A stretch of DNA of 64,000 nucleotides from Croceicoccus sp. (GCA_002694745.1 NZMY01000050.1:373812-437811); one strand, 5' to 3'; shown: positions 18,496-27,663, numbered from the stretch's first letter. Numbers and translations are program-made. Notes: generated by a model not told the origin, from the sequence alone.

Positions 18496-20141
18496 CAGCC
18501 CGCCGCCGTCTGGTCACGCTGCGCCAGCAGTTCCTCGCGCAGTTTGAACTTCTGGATCTTGGACGTCGACATCGGCCATTCGCGCACGAAATGCACGCTG
18601 CGCGGCACCTTGAACCCGGCAAGAAATCCGCGGCAATGGTCGATCAACTCGTCCTCCTCGCAATTCTTTCCGGCAGCAAGCTCGATGAAGGCGACCGGCA
18701 CTTCGCTATAGCGCGGGTCGGGAATGCCGACGACCTGCGCGAGCTTGACGGCGGGATGGGTCTGCAGATGGCTCTCGATCTCGGCGGCGGCCACGTTTTC
18801 GCCGCCGACCTTCAGCATGTCCTTGGTGCGGCCGTGGAACATCACATTGCCGTCCGCGTCCACGCTGCCGATGTCGCCGGTGTAGAACCAGCCGTCACGG
18901 ATCGCCTCTGCCGTCTTGTCGGGCGCCTTGTAATAGCCTTTGAGCATGTTCGGGCCGCGCAGGACGATCTCGCCCTTCTGGCCCGCGCCGCAATCCTGGC
19001 CCGTTTCGGGATCGACGATGCGGATCTCCCATTCCTGCAGCGGTTTGCCGCATCGTCCCGTGCGGATTTCATAGCTGTCGTCGAGGCGGCTGGTCGATAC
19101 CGTGCCCGCGCCTTCGGTCAGGCCATAGGTACCGACCTGGATGGTATCGGGCATCGCCTTGGCGACGGCCTCCTTGATCCACGCCGGCTGAACCGCGAAG
19201 TTCGAATTCATCACCCGCAGGCTGGACAGGTCGGTCTGCTCGAATTTTTCATGCGTGATCAGGTCCTGCATGATGGTGACAAAGCTGGGATAGGCGATGG
19301 TGCCCTTTTCGCGGTCCAGCATGTCGAGCGCGACGCCCGCATCGAAATGCGGGACCGTCATATAGGCGCCGCCCCGGTCGAGGATCATCGTCATCGGAAG
19401 AATTCCGGCGATGTGATAGATCGGCAGCGGAGACCACACCTTGTCCTCGCTCGTCACCTCATAACGCGTGCCGAGGTTGCGGCTGTTGGCGACCTGTCCG
19501 CGGTGGCTGATGAGCGCGCCCTTCGGATTGGCGGTGGTGCCCGAGGTGTAGAGGATCATCGCGACATCTTCGTCCTTTATGGCGTCGATGCGTCGGTCGA
19601 TTTCCTCGTCCGAAATCGCGCGTCCGGCGGCAAGGATCGTGTCGGGCGAGGTGAGGCCGGATTGGCATGGCGGATCGAGGCAGATGACCTGACGAAGATC
19701 GGGCGCATCGGCGAGAGCTAGACTGCCGGAATCCTGCCCCTCTGCCAGATCGGGGAAGGCCGCCTGCAGCCTTTCGGCGAAATCGACATTTTCGGCCACG
19801 CGGCCCGTCGTCACCAGCATCACGAGGTCGGCATCGGCCACCAGATAGCGCAATTCGCCCGACTGATAGCGCGCATTGACCGGCACGGCGACGCCGCCCG
19901 CCATCATGATGCCGAAAAGAATTTCGAAGAAATCGATGCGTGTGGGCAGCAATATGCCGACATGCTCGCCCGGCTTGACGCCGGCGGCGACGAACCCCTT
20001 CGCCCATGCGCGCGCTGCGCGATAGAGTTCGTCATAGCTGCGCCGGTCGTCGGGAAAGACCACGGCATCGCTGGGTCCATATGCCTCGGCCGATGCGCGC
20101 AGCATCTTGCTCATGGTATAGTTCGGCTGCCCTTGCGCCAT
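18495..20141 (-). CDS. AMP-dependent acyl-CoA synthetase/ligase
   Basis: ATP-dependent CoA ligase of the ANL superfamily, probably activating a carboxylic acid for degradation. The 548-residue protein has the AMP-binding P-loop YTSGTTANPKG, the GYYKAPDKTAEAIRDGWFYTGDIG motif, GRTKDMLKVGGENV, and the C-terminal catalytic Lys region MSTSKIQKFKLRE. GGAGG lies 6 nt before the ATG at 20141. An in-frame ATG just upstream at 20147 sits inside the ribosome site and is less likely. It shares its upstream region with the divergent SDR gene and the operator at 20241. Confidence 0.93.
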   Translation of the reverse strand: MAQGQPNYTMSKMLRASAEAYGPSDAVVFPDDRRSYDELYRAARAWAKGFVAAGVKPGEHVGILLPTRIDFFEILFGIMMAGGVAVPVNARYQSGELRYLVADADLVMLVTTGRVAENVDFAERLQAAFPDLAEGQDSGSLALADAPDLRQVICLDPPCQSGLTSPDTILAAGRAISDEEIDRRIDAIKDEDVAMILYTSGTTANPKGALISHRGQVANSRNLGTRYEVTSEDKVWSPLPIYHIAGILPMTMILDRGGAYMTVPHFDAGVALDMLDREKGTIAYPSFVTIMQDLITHEKFEQTDLSSLRVMNSNFAVQPAWIKEAVAKAMPDTIQVGTYGLTEGAGTVSTSRLDDSYEIRTGRCGKPLQEWEIRIVDPETGQDCGAGQKGEIVLRGPNMLKGYYKAPDKTAEAIRDGWFYTGDIGSVDADGNVMFHGRTKDMLKVGGENVAAAEIESHLQTHPAVKLAQVVGIPDPRYSEVPVAFIELAAGKNCEEDELIDHCRGFLAGFKVPRSVHFVREWPMSTSKIQKFKLREELLAQRDQTAAG

Positions 20142-20240
20142 AGTCATCCATCCTCCGTCGGCGCCGAGCGGTTCCGTCCGCATCTGTTGCGCGCATGCCA
20201 GAATGATAAGGCCGGGGTACGAGAATGCAAAATAAAAAAC

Positions 20241-20258
20241 AAACTTTCATGTTTGTTT
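20241..20258. promoter_or_regulatory. Predicted TetR operator 1 (divergent ligase/SDR promoter region)
   Basis: AAACTTTCATGTTTGTTT, centre CA|TG. It is embedded in a longer inverted repeat, AAAACAAAC-N6-GTTTGTTTT, at 20236-20259. It is 100 bp from the ligase start on one side and 85 bp from the SDR start on the other. One of nine similar sites in the window. Confidence 0.75.
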
Positions 20259-20342
20259 TGATTCGTGCCATGGTGACGGTGCAAAACAAGGCGTCGGATC
20301 CGGTTCGCCGGGTCGCACGGCACTAATATTGTGGAGAGAGAA

Positions 20343-21149
20343 ATGGCGCATTCGGAAGGGCAGTTCGCCGGGCGGCTGGCGGTCGTCATGGGCGCGGCGG
20401 GTGAAGGCAACATGGCGCAGACCATCGCGCGGCGGCTGTCGTCGGAAGGGGCGACCTGCCTTGTGACCGGGCGGCACCGTGATACGCTGGAAACGCTTGC
20501 CAACGACATCGGCGGTCATGCGGCGGTCTGCGACATCACCAGTGAAAGCGATCTGGCCGCGCTGGGCGATCGCGCGCGCGAACTGGGCGGCGTGGACATT
20601 GCCGTCAACGCAACCGGATGGGGCCTGATCAAGGGTTTCCTCGACACCACGCGCGAAGAGATCGACCGCATGGTGGCGCTGCAATTCACCGGCGCGTTCC
20701 AGTTCTACCAGGCGATGCTGCGCGCGATGAACGACGGCGGATCGCTGATTCAGGTGACCAGCGCGACGGCCACGATCATGCTGGAGGATCACGCCGCCTA
20801 TATGGGCACCAAGGCAGGGGCGGATCACGTGCTGCGCTGCGTTGCCAACGAATTCGGGCACCGCGGCATCCGCGCCAATTCGATCGCGCCGGGATTCACC
20901 GCCACCCCGATGACCGAGCGTGCGGCGCGCAACAAGGCGGTCGTCGACTGCTTTGCAAAGGCCTATCCGCTGGGGCGCGTGGGGACGAGCGAGGACGTCG
21001 CGGCGGGTATCGTCTGGCTGGCATCCGACGAATGTTTCATGACGGGCGAGACATTGCATGTCAGCGGCGGGCTGCGCCTGCGCCGAAACCCGACCACGGC
21101 CGAGATCGTTGCAGCCGCAAAGGCGGCGCGCGAACAGCGTTCGGCGTGA
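20343..21149 (+). CDS. Short-chain dehydrogenase/reductase (SDR)
   Basis: NAD(P)-dependent oxidoreductase of 268 residues. The cofactor loop is VVMGAAGEGNMAQTIA (a variant of the TGxxxGxG motif), NATG replaces the usual NNAG, and the catalytic Ser and YxxxK are present as TSATATIMLEDHAAYMGTK. The C-terminus has the SDR end GGLRLRRN. GGAGAGAGAA precedes the ATG at 20343. The upstream GTG in the same frame lies within the ribosome site. It is first in a plus-strand run with its own operator upstream, and a second operator follows before the Rieske gene. Confidence 0.9.
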   Translation: MAHSEGQFAGRLAVVMGAAGEGNMAQTIARRLSSEGATCLVTGRHRDTLETLANDIGGHAAVCDITSESDLAALGDRARELGGVDIAVNATGWGLIKGFLDTTREEIDRMVALQFTGAFQFYQAMLRAMNDGGSLIQVTSATATIMLEDHAAYMGTKAGADHVLRCVANEFGHRGIRANSIAPGFTATPMTERAARNKAVVDCFAKAYPLGRVGTSEDVAAGIVWLASDECFMTGETLHVSGGLRLRRNPTTAEIVAAAKAAREQRSA

Positions 21150-21155
21150 TATAAA

Positions 21156-21173
21156 AAACATTCCTGCTTGTTT
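21156..21173. promoter_or_regulatory. Predicted TetR operator 2 (upstream of Rieske oxygenase 1)
   Basis: AAACATTCCTGCTTGTTT, flanked by further A/T giving AAAAAACA-N8-TGTTTTTT at 21153-21176. It starts 7 nt after the SDR stop and is 51 bp before the Rieske ATG, so the oxygenase run has its own regulated start. Confidence 0.75.
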
Positions 21174-21223
21174 TTTCATCCGGTCGTTGCGATGATCGGG
21201 CAAGAGGAAGGAGCGCAAAGGCC

Positions 21224-22444
21224 ATGGAACTCAACCGCGACACGATCGCGCAGGTGCAGGAAGTGATGGAATTCGAACGGTCGCGCAAAACGCCGCCCGA
21301 CGATTTCCCGGCGCTGCCCGATGTTCCCGGATGCCGCTATACCGATCCCGCATTCCTCGACCTTGAGGAAGAGCGCATGTGGAAGCGGTCGTGGCGCTAT
21401 GTCGGACACGCCGATCAGGTGCCCGAAAACGGCAGCTGGTTCCTGACGCATGACACCGGATCGCCGATCGTCGTCACGCGCACCATGGATGGCGAGGTCA
21501 AGGCGTTCTACAACACCTGCCAGCATCGCGGCGCCCCGCTGGTGACCGAGAAATCGGGCCAGTCGCGCGGCTTTGTCTGCGGCTATCACGGGTGGAGCTA
21601 TACGCTCGACGGGAAGCTGGTGGCGGTGCGCGACAAGCGCGATTTCGTCGATCTCGACATGTCGTGCCGCTCGCTCGTCGGCGTGCGCTGCGAGATGCTG
21701 GGCACGCTGATCTTCCTGAACGAAGATCCCGACGCCCAGCCGCTGAAGGACCATATCGGCCCGATGGCGAAGGAGCTGGAGCAATACGACCTCGACAATC
21801 TGTCGCTGGTCGACAGCAAGCGGTATGATGTCGACTGCAACGTCAAGGTGCTGCTCGACGCCTTTCTCGAAGTGTATCACATCTCGTCGATCCATCAGGA
21901 CACGGTGAACCGGTTCCTCGATCATCGCGGCATGATCGTGACGCTCTGGCCCAATGGCCACAGCCGAATGATGACGCCCAATCGCAGGCCCGACTGGACC
22001 GATCCCGGCACGCTGGGCATGCCCAAGATCGAGACGATCACCCCGGTCCCGGCCGAGAACAATGTCAGCTATCACATCTTTCCGAACCTGGTGATGCCGC
22101 CGTCGGACAGCGGCATCCCCGTGCTGCAATTCATCCCGCGCGGGCCGCGCAAATGCGAAGTCGTGTCGAGCTGGCTGGCCCCCGACCACGACCCTGACGA
22201 TCCGCACCCCTTGTGGAAGACGCGGATCGATAACTGGACCCGCATCCTGTACGAGGATCTGCAATATGCGCCGCAGATTCAGGAATCGCTGGAAAGCAGG
22301 GGCTTTCGCGGCATGCCGCTGAACTATCAGGAACGCCGCATCTATCACTGGCACGAAGAGCTGGACCGGCGCATCGGCCTGAACCAGGTGCCCGAGAGGG
22401 CGCGCGTGCAGCAGGTGCTGAAGGATCAGGTCACGGGCGGCTGA
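21224..22444 (+). CDS. Rieske non-heme iron ring-hydroxylating oxygenase, alpha subunit (1)
   Basis: A 406-residue oxygenase. The Rieske [2Fe-2S] ligands are Cys99-x-His101 and Cys119-x2-His122 (CQHRG ... CGYHGW). The catalytic iron site is D-A-F-L-E-V-Y-H-I-S-S-I-H (His near 219 and 224), with a later Asp in the LYEDLQY segment. Length and architecture fit aromatic-ring or alicyclic monooxygenases or demethylases of this family; substrate cannot be read from sequence. GAGGAAGGAG precedes the ATG. It is followed without gap (TGATG) by a thioesterase, then a MaoC protein. No reductase or ferredoxin gene is nearby. Confidence 0.94.
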   Translation: MELNRDTIAQVQEVMEFERSRKTPPDDFPALPDVPGCRYTDPAFLDLEEERMWKRSWRYVGHADQVPENGSWFLTHDTGSPIVVTRTMDGEVKAFYNTCQHRGAPLVTEKSGQSRGFVCGYHGWSYTLDGKLVAVRDKRDFVDLDMSCRSLVGVRCEMLGTLIFLNEDPDAQPLKDHIGPMAKELEQYDLDNLSLVDSKRYDVDCNVKVLLDAFLEVYHISSIHQDTVNRFLDHRGMIVTLWPNGHSRMMTPNRRPDWTDPGTLGMPKIETITPVPAENNVSYHIFPNLVMPPSDSGIPVLQFIPRGPRKCEVVSSWLAPDHDPDDPHPLWKTRIDNWTRILYEDLQYAPQIQESLESRGFRGMPLNYQERRIYHWHEELDRRIGLNQVPERARVQQVLKDQVTGG

Positions 22445-23376
22445 TGAAGGGCGATATCCCGGCGCGGCAGGCCGCCGAACGGCGGTCCTACACCGGCCCG
22501 CCGCGCAGGCTGGAGCGCGAAGGGCTGTTTATGCTGGAGCAGCAGGGTGACAGCCGCTTCGTCTCGCAGCCCCTGCCAAGCGCGCTGATCCGGCTGTATG
22601 GCGGGCAGGTCATGGCGCAGGCGCTTATGGCCGCGCAGCGCACGGTCGAAGACGGCAAGCGGCCGGCAAATTGCCATGCCATGTTCCAGACGCCGGGCGA
22701 TATCGCGGTCCCAATCAGTTTCGACATCGAACGCGATTCCGACGGGCGTAGCTTTTCCGCGCGGCGGATCGTGGCGCGGCAGGGCGATGCGATCATCCTT
22801 GCGATGAACGCTATGTTTCATATCGAGGAACCGGATGCGCCTTCGCATGGGGCCGCCATGCCGCGTGTGCCCGAGCCCGAGACCTTGACGCCGATGGAAG
22901 AGGTGCTCCACGCCTCGACCGAACTGGCAAAGCGGCACGAGCCGTTCTGGCTGCGCGACCATATCTTCGACTGGCGCCCGGTGCAGACATTTCGCGTAAA
23001 CACCCGTCCGCCCGAAGCGGGCGAGCAGCAATTCTGGGTCCGGCTGAAGGAATCGTGGCAGGGGCTGGCGATCGATCATTTTTCGCTGACCGCCTATCTC
23101 ACCGACCTGCACCTGCTGCATGTCGGGCTTGCCCCGTTGGGCATCGGGTTCGCGTCGGATCATCTGCAGACGGCCTCGCTCGACCATTCGGTGTGGTTCC
23201 ACCGCGCCGCCTCGCTCGACGACTGGATGCTCTATTCGCTGACAAGCCCCTCGGCCGCGCATTCGGTGGCGCTGGGGACCGGGAACCTGTTCACCCGCGA
23301 TGGACAGATCGTCGCCAGCACGGCGCAATCGGGCCTGATCCGGCTGCACGACAAGGCGCGTACAGGAAAGCTATGA
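22444..23376 (+). CDS. Acyl-CoA thioesterase II family (TesB-like double hotdog)
   Basis: A 310-residue protein with two hotdog domains of the TesB family. The N-terminal half has LYGGQVMAQALMAA; the C-terminal half has SLDHSVWFHR and IVASTAQSGLIR, which carry the Asp and Gln positions of the TesB active site. It would hydrolyse acyl-CoA to acid plus CoA, perhaps releasing stalled intermediates. The start overlaps the Rieske stop (TGATG) and its end overlaps the MaoC start (ATGA), so three genes are coupled. Confidence 0.92.
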   Translation: MKGDIPARQAAERRSYTGPPRRLEREGLFMLEQQGDSRFVSQPLPSALIRLYGGQVMAQALMAAQRTVEDGKRPANCHAMFQTPGDIAVPISFDIERDSDGRSFSARRIVARQGDAIILAMNAMFHIEEPDAPSHGAAMPRVPEPETLTPMEEVLHASTELAKRHEPFWLRDHIFDWRPVQTFRVNTRPPEAGEQQFWVRLKESWQGLAIDHFSLTAYLTDLHLLHVGLAPLGIGFASDHLQTASLDHSVWFHRAASLDDWMLYSLTSPSAAHSVALGTGNLFTRDGQIVASTAQSGLIRLHDKARTGKL

Positions 23377-23858
23377 CCGGCACCGACCCCAATCGCCCCA
23401 CGATCTGTTTCGAGGATCTGGAAGTCGGCGATTTCCGCCAGTCGCGCAGCCGCACGGTCACCCGCGACGAGATCGTCGAGTTCGCGCGGCAGTACGACCC
23501 GCAATGGTTCCACTCCGACCCAGAGGCGGCGAAGGATTCGGTCTTCGGCGAGGTGGTCGCCAGCGGCATCCATGTGCTGGCCATGTGGCGGCAGCTGGAT
23601 CATGAGATCAACAGCGATATCGATTACGTCTGCGGCATCGGCTGGAACGAATTGCGCCTCAACCGCGCGATCAGGGCAGGGGACGTCATTCACGTCACCT
23701 CGCGCATAGTGGACCTGATCCCTTCAAAGACGCGCGAAAATCGCGGGACGGCGCTGACCCGCTATGCCGTTGTGCTGGAAGACGGGACCGAGGCGGTGAC
23801 ATTCACCAGTATCAATCTTGTCTATACGCGTAACGGCCGTCACCGCGAACGGCGGTAG
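23373..23858 (+). CDS. MaoC-like (R)-enoyl-CoA hydratase/dehydratase
   Basis: A 161-residue single-hotdog protein of the MaoC family. The catalytic region is FARQYDPQWFHSDPEAAKDSVFGEVVASGIHVLAM, which contains the Asp and His dyad pattern (DPQxxHxD). Such enzymes hydrate 2-enoyl-CoA. The start at 23373 overlaps the thioesterase stop (ATGA). It ends the Rieske-1 transcription unit. The next ORF is 91 bp downstream, with a separate ribosome site. Confidence 0.92.
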   Translation: MTGTDPNRPTICFEDLEVGDFRQSRSRTVTRDEIVEFARQYDPQWFHSDPEAAKDSVFGEVVASGIHVLAMWRQLDHEINSDIDYVCGIGWNELRLNRAIRAGDVIHVTSRIVDLIPSKTRENRGTALTRYAVVLEDGTEAVTFTSINLVYTRNGRHRERR

Positions 23859-23949
23859 CACTGCCGACCGCCGCTATTTGGATGGAACAGGACCCGAAGG
23901 CATCAGTTGGGAAGGTAAGTCAAAGAACTAAGATTTACTGGAGAGTACG

Positions 23950-24153
23950 ATGCCAGAAGGCGGATTATTAAGCTCGTTGAGCCTTTTTACACTCATCGGC
24001 GTGTTGGTGCTGGCAGGTGTAGCGCTGATCTATTTCATGCGGAAAAGATCGAACCGGCACCCCATGGATACCCCCGAAGGCAAGCGAGCCGAAGAATTGC
24101 GCAGCCGGGAAGCCGAAGAGGAACGTCGCGAGGAAGGCCGGTCCGAACTTTAG
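23950..24153 (+). CDS. Small membrane protein, 67 residues
   Basis: MPEGGLLSSLSLFTLIGVLV-type N-terminus with one strong membrane segment (about residues 10-29), followed by a basic boundary (MRKRSNRH) and a charged Glu/Arg-rich tail. GGAGAG precedes the ATG. No family is recognised. It sits between the MaoC gene and the convergent acyl-CoA dehydrogenase gene. The topology suggests a bitopic inner-membrane protein with a cytoplasmic tail; whether it belongs to the catabolic system is unknown. Confidence 0.7.
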   Translation: MPEGGLLSSLSLFTLIGVLVLAGVALIYFMRKRSNRHPMDTPEGKRAEELRSREAEEERREEGRSEL

Positions 24154-24193
24154 ATCTGGCCACTCGCGCTAGAGTTTGCACCCGACATCCCTG

Positions 24194-25354
24194 TCAACGC
24201 CGCTGGTCGAAGCGGCGGCCCAGCATGGCGCTGGCGATGTTCACCTTCTGGATGTCGATCGCACCGCCCGCGATGCCCCAGCCCCAGCTGTCGCGCAGGC
24301 GGCGCTCCATCGGGAAATCCTTGGAATAACCGTACGCACCCATCAGCTGCATCGCATCGCCGCACACCTCGCGCGCGATGGCGTTGGAAAAGCATTTGCC
24401 GGAGGAGGATTCGAGGATCGAGGGCAAGCCGTCCTCCGCGTTCGAGGCTGCGCGCCAGATCAGCAGGCGGGCGGCTTCGGTCTTCATGTACATCTCGGCC
24501 AGTTTCAGCTGCACCGCCTGGAACTCGGCAATGGGTTTGCCGAACTGGACGCGTTCCTGCACATAGGCTGATACGTCTTCCAGCGCGCCGGATGCCTGCC
24601 CCAGCGCCATCGTCGCATTGCCGCAGCGTTCGAGGTCGAAAGCTTCCATCAGCTTCTTGAAGCCGCCCGCGGGTACGATGATATTGTCCGCCGGAACCTC
24701 GCAATCGTCGAAATTGAGGTCGGAGGAGGGGATGCCGCGAAAGCCCATCAGCTCTTCATTCGGGCCGAACGACAGGCCGGGCGCGTCCTTTTCGACCAGC
24801 ACCGCGCCGATGCCCTTGGCGCCCGGATCGTCGGACAGGCGGCAATAGACGACATAGGCATCGGCGTGCCCACCGCCCGAGCACCAGCGCTTGGTGCCGT
24901 TGATTACCAGCCTGTCGCCCTTCGCCACGCCCTTGGTCTTGAGGTCGGTGAGCGCGCTGCCTGCGTCGGGTTCGGACATCGAGACGGCAACGATCATCTC
25001 GCCGCTGCACACCTTGGGCACGATCCGCTGCTTAAGCGCGTCGGACCCGAAATGCTCGATCGCGCGCACCGGGCCTACCGAGGATTCGAAGATCGGGAAG
25101 GCGACGGCGGAGGAAATCTTGGCGAATTCCTCCAGCACCACCAGCGCCTCGATATTGCCGAGTCCGAGGCCGCCCAGATCGCCGCTGACGTTGATGCCAA
25201 GGAAGCCCATGTCGGCGTAACGCTTGATCAGCTCGCGCGACGGCGGCGCGTTGTCGCGTTCCAGCTGCGCGGCGATGGCGGGCAGTTCGGCCCGCGCGAA
25301 AGTGCGCGCGGCCTGCTGCAGCTCCTGCTGCTCCTCGGTCAGCCTGAAATCCAA
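24194..25354 (-). CDS. Acyl-CoA dehydrogenase
   Basis: FAD-dependent alpha,beta-desaturase of acyl-CoA. About 386 residues: N-terminal helical domain (DFRLTEEQQELQQAARTFAR), the flavin-binding middle domain with MSEPDAGSALTDLKT and KRWCSGGGHAD, and a C-terminal domain with RVQFGKPIAEFQAVQ and MQLMGAYGYSKDFPMERRLRD. The start is a TTG at 25354 with GAGGGA upstream, because no ATG fits the family N-terminus. It lies 16 bp downstream of Rieske 2 in the same minus-strand unit. Confidence 0.93.
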   Translation of the reverse strand: MDFRLTEEQQELQQAARTFARAELPAIAAQLERDNAPPSRELIKRYADMGFLGINVSGDLGGLGLGNIEALVVLEEFAKISSAVAFPIFESSVGPVRAIEHFGSDALKQRIVPKVCSGEMIVAVSMSEPDAGSALTDLKTKGVAKGDRLVINGTKRWCSGGGHADAYVVYCRLSDDPGAKGIGAVLVEKDAPGLSFGPNEELMGFRGIPSSDLNFDDCEVPADNIIVPAGGFKKLMEAFDLERCGNATMALGQASGALEDVSAYVQERVQFGKPIAEFQAVQLKLAEMYMKTEAARLLIWRAASNAEDGLPSILESSSGKCFSNAIAREVCGDAMQLMGAYGYSKDFPMERRLRDSWGWGIAGGAIDIQKVNIASAMLGRRFDQRR

Positions 25355-25370
25355 GTTCCTGTCCCTCTTG

Positions 25371-26711
25371 TCAGATGTCGCCGGGCTTTTTGCCGCCCGG
25401 TCCGTAGATGTAATCGTCGAGCACCTTGTGGAAGTGCCGGATCCGCAGCTCCTGATCCCCGATCCACAGGCCGGGGAAGGAGTCGGAATGCATCCCCTTC
25501 TGCACGGTCGGCAGGTTGAAGGCATCCTGGTCCAGCACCTGCCCGATCGACTTGTCGCCATGCGCGAAGCGGCGGTGCTTCGGGCGTTCGGGCCATTCTT
25601 CGCCATCGGGCATAAGTTCCAGCACCCAGATGTCGTAGAGCATCTTGTTGGGGTCGGTCGCATGGGGCCGCTGGCGGAACATCATCACGTCGTCGGCATG
25701 GACGTTGAGCGAGACGTTCGGAAAAATCGTGTAGTGATAATCGTCGGTCAGCTGGTCGTCGTTGAGGTCGGAATAATCCTTGCCCTGCTCGGGCCCGTGC
25801 TCCCGCTTGAAGCGCTGAACGTCGCGGCGGATGTCGCCGACGCGGCCTTCATATTCGGCTGGGTCCATGCCGGCGGCGCGCATGATGCCGTCGATGGCGG
25901 GCGGGATGGCGCTGGGCATCGCGACCCGCGCCGATATGGCGGCGAATGGCACCAGATAGCGGCTGTGCTTGTCATAGACGTCGATCTGCGCGCTGGTGTC
26001 GTCGAGATACCATTGCAGCTGCGGATGGATGCCCTGAACGTGATAGACCTCGCTGAAGGCGTCGACGCTGGCCTTCCAGTTGCAGTCCCACTCCACCGTG
26101 ACGTCGCGCACCCATGCCATGCGCTCCATGTGATAGGGGTCGAGGTGCTGCGGGATCATGCCGAGGAAGTCGCTGAGCGGCTCGACATCGCGGTTGAGCG
26201 AGAACCACACGAAGCTGCCCCATTCCTCGCAAGGCAGCGGCGGCAGTGCGGCGCCCTTGGGACAGCCCTGCGGAAACGTGTCCATGTCAGGAATGCGCGT
26301 GATCTTGCCCGACCAGTCATAGGTCCAGTGGTGATACATGCACTGGAAATGCTCGGCATTGCCCAGCCCCTCGGGCCGAAGGCGATTGCCGCGGTGCAGG
26401 CAGACATTGGGAAAGGCGCGCACCGATCCGTCGGCCTGCCGCACGATGAGGACGGATTCCTTGCCGATCTCGGTGCAGATGTAATCGCCGGGTTCGGGAA
26501 TGTCGCAGGACCGGCCGCCCAGCAGCCAGACCTTGGTCCAGACATGCTCCCACTCCAGCTTCATGAAATCCTCGCTGGTGTAGCGAGCGGCTGGAATGAT
26601 GTCATAGCCGAGATCGGGATCCTCGGCCTTTTCGGCAGGGGTGCCGTCCGGCCATTCAGCCGGATCGACCCGTTCTATCTTCTGTTCTCGCTTGACGTCC
26701 ACTTCCCGCAC
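25371..26711 (-). CDS. Rieske non-heme iron oxygenase, alpha subunit (2)
   Basis: A 446-residue oxygenase with Rieske ligands in CLHRGNRL and CMYHHW, and a catalytic iron motif VDAFSEVYHVQGIHPQ. The C-terminus (VLDQDAFNLPTVQKGMHSDS, LRIRHFHKVLDDYI) resembles the C-terminal part of the frameshifted oxygenase at 33.9-35.2 kb, so the two are relatives. Start GTG at 26711 with AAGGA close upstream; a second GTG nine bases further in is possible. It lies between an SDR (6 bp upstream) and the acyl-CoA dehydrogenase, forming one operon behind operator 3. Confidence 0.93.
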   Translation of the reverse strand: MREVDVKREQKIERVDPAEWPDGTPAEKAEDPDLGYDIIPAARYTSEDFMKLEWEHVWTKVWLLGGRSCDIPEPGDYICTEIGKESVLIVRQADGSVRAFPNVCLHRGNRLRPEGLGNAEHFQCMYHHWTYDWSGKITRIPDMDTFPQGCPKGAALPPLPCEEWGSFVWFSLNRDVEPLSDFLGMIPQHLDPYHMERMAWVRDVTVEWDCNWKASVDAFSEVYHVQGIHPQLQWYLDDTSAQIDVYDKHSRYLVPFAAISARVAMPSAIPPAIDGIMRAAGMDPAEYEGRVGDIRRDVQRFKREHGPEQGKDYSDLNDDQLTDDYHYTIFPNVSLNVHADDVMMFRQRPHATDPNKMLYDIWVLELMPDGEEWPERPKHRRFAHGDKSIGQVLDQDAFNLPTVQKGMHSDSFPGLWIGDQELRIRHFHKVLDDYIYGPGGKKPGDI

Positions 26712-26717
26712 CTTTCC

Positions 26718-27479
26718 TTAGAATTGCGTGCGGTTGGTATAGGCGCCGTCGACGACAAGGTTCGACCCGTTGCACCATTCGGCAGCAGGGCTGGCCAGGA
26801 ACACGATGCAGCGCGCAACTTCCTCGGGCTTGCCCAGGCGGCCCGCCGGATGCTGGCGCAGCTGTGAATTGTAGAATTTTTCCATCGTGCCCTTGATCAT
26901 GTCCCAGTTGCCGCCCTCGAACTCGATGGGGCCGGGGGACACGACATTGACGCGCACGCCATTGCGGCCATGGTGCAGCGCCAACTGCTTGCCCCAAGTG
27001 ATGAGCGAGGCCTTCATCGCGTTATAGGCCTGCGGACCGCCCATCGCCTCGCCTGCGGATGTGGTGGAGATGAGGACGATGGAGCCCGAGCCCTGCTCCT
27101 CCATGTGCGGCATCACGACCTCCACCGCGCGGACGGGGCCGAGCACGTCGACCTCGAAATTATTGTGCCAGTATTTTTCCGAACCCATGCCGCCGCCGGC
27201 CGAGGAGATCGGGATGAGGATGTCGACGCCGTCCAGCTCCTCGATCGCCCATTCCAGCCATGCTTTGTATTCGTCGGCGGATTTCACGTTGACCGGCTTG
27301 CCGACGATGCGGGTGCCATATTTGCCAAGCTCGGCAACCGCGTCCTTGACGCTGTCTTCGGAACGGGCCGTCAGCGCGATGTCGCAACCTTCGCGGGCAA
27401 GGATCTGCGCGACTTCAAAGCCGATTCCGCGTGCGCCGCCGACGACGATGGCCTTCTTGCCTTGCAATCCAAGGTCCAA
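26718..27479 (-). CDS. Short-chain dehydrogenase/reductase (SDR)
   Basis: A 253-residue NAD(P)-dependent oxidoreductase with VVGGARGIGFEVAQ as cofactor loop, ISSAGGGMG in place of NNAG, a catalytic Ser in STTSAGEAMGG, and YNAMKAS as YxxxK. The start is a TTG at 27479 with AGGAGAG 7 nt upstream; the longer frame to a TTG at 27515 has no ribosome site. First gene of the minus-strand unit SDR, Rieske 2, acyl-CoA dehydrogenase, 70 bp downstream of operator 3. Confidence 0.9.
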   Translation of the reverse strand: MDLGLQGKKAIVVGGARGIGFEVAQILAREGCDIALTARSEDSVKDAVAELGKYGTRIVGKPVNVKSADEYKAWLEWAIEELDGVDILIPISSAGGGMGSEKYWHNNFEVDVLGPVRAVEVVMPHMEEQGSGSIVLISTTSAGEAMGGPQAYNAMKASLITWGKQLALHHGRNGVRVNVVSPGPIEFEGGNWDMIKGTMEKFYNSQLRQHPAGRLGKPEEVARCIVFLASPAAEWCNGSNLVVDGAYTNRTQF

Positions 27480-27548
27480 GGGTTCTCTCCTCAATTCAAT
27501 CCGCTTGTTGCCCAAGGGTTAGAATGCGAGGCGTGGCCACGCAAGGAA

Positions 27549-27566
27549 AAACATGCATGTATGTTT
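27549..27566. promoter_or_regulatory. Predicted TetR operator 3 (upstream of SDR/Rieske 2 operon)
   Basis: AAACATGCATGTATGTTT, 16 of 18 positions self-complementary. It lies 70 bp upstream of the minus-strand SDR start and 98 bp upstream of tetR on the other side. A half-site (AAACATGCAT) also occurs at 27593-27602. Confidence 0.8.
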
Positions 27567-27635
27567 GTTTATTTCGTTGGCAGTGCAGACGCAAACATGC
27601 ATAGGGCGGCGTACCACGATTTGCCTATTGACAAT

Positions 27636-27653
27636 AAACAAGCATGATTGTTT
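27636..27653. promoter_or_regulatory. Predicted TetR operator 4 (tetR promoter, autoregulation)
   Basis: AAACAAGCATGATTGTTT. A TTGACA hexamer at 27628-27633 lies directly upstream, so the site sits where the spacer of a sigma-70 promoter would be, 11 bp before the tetR ATG. This placement suggests the regulator represses itself. Confidence 0.8.
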
Positions 27654-27663
27654 TCTTTCAGCG

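Noticed and set aside
27593..27602. A tenth operator copy (AAACATGCAT) between operators 3 and 4
   Set aside because: Only the left arm is present; the right arm is unrelated GC-rich sequence. Treated as a half-site at most.
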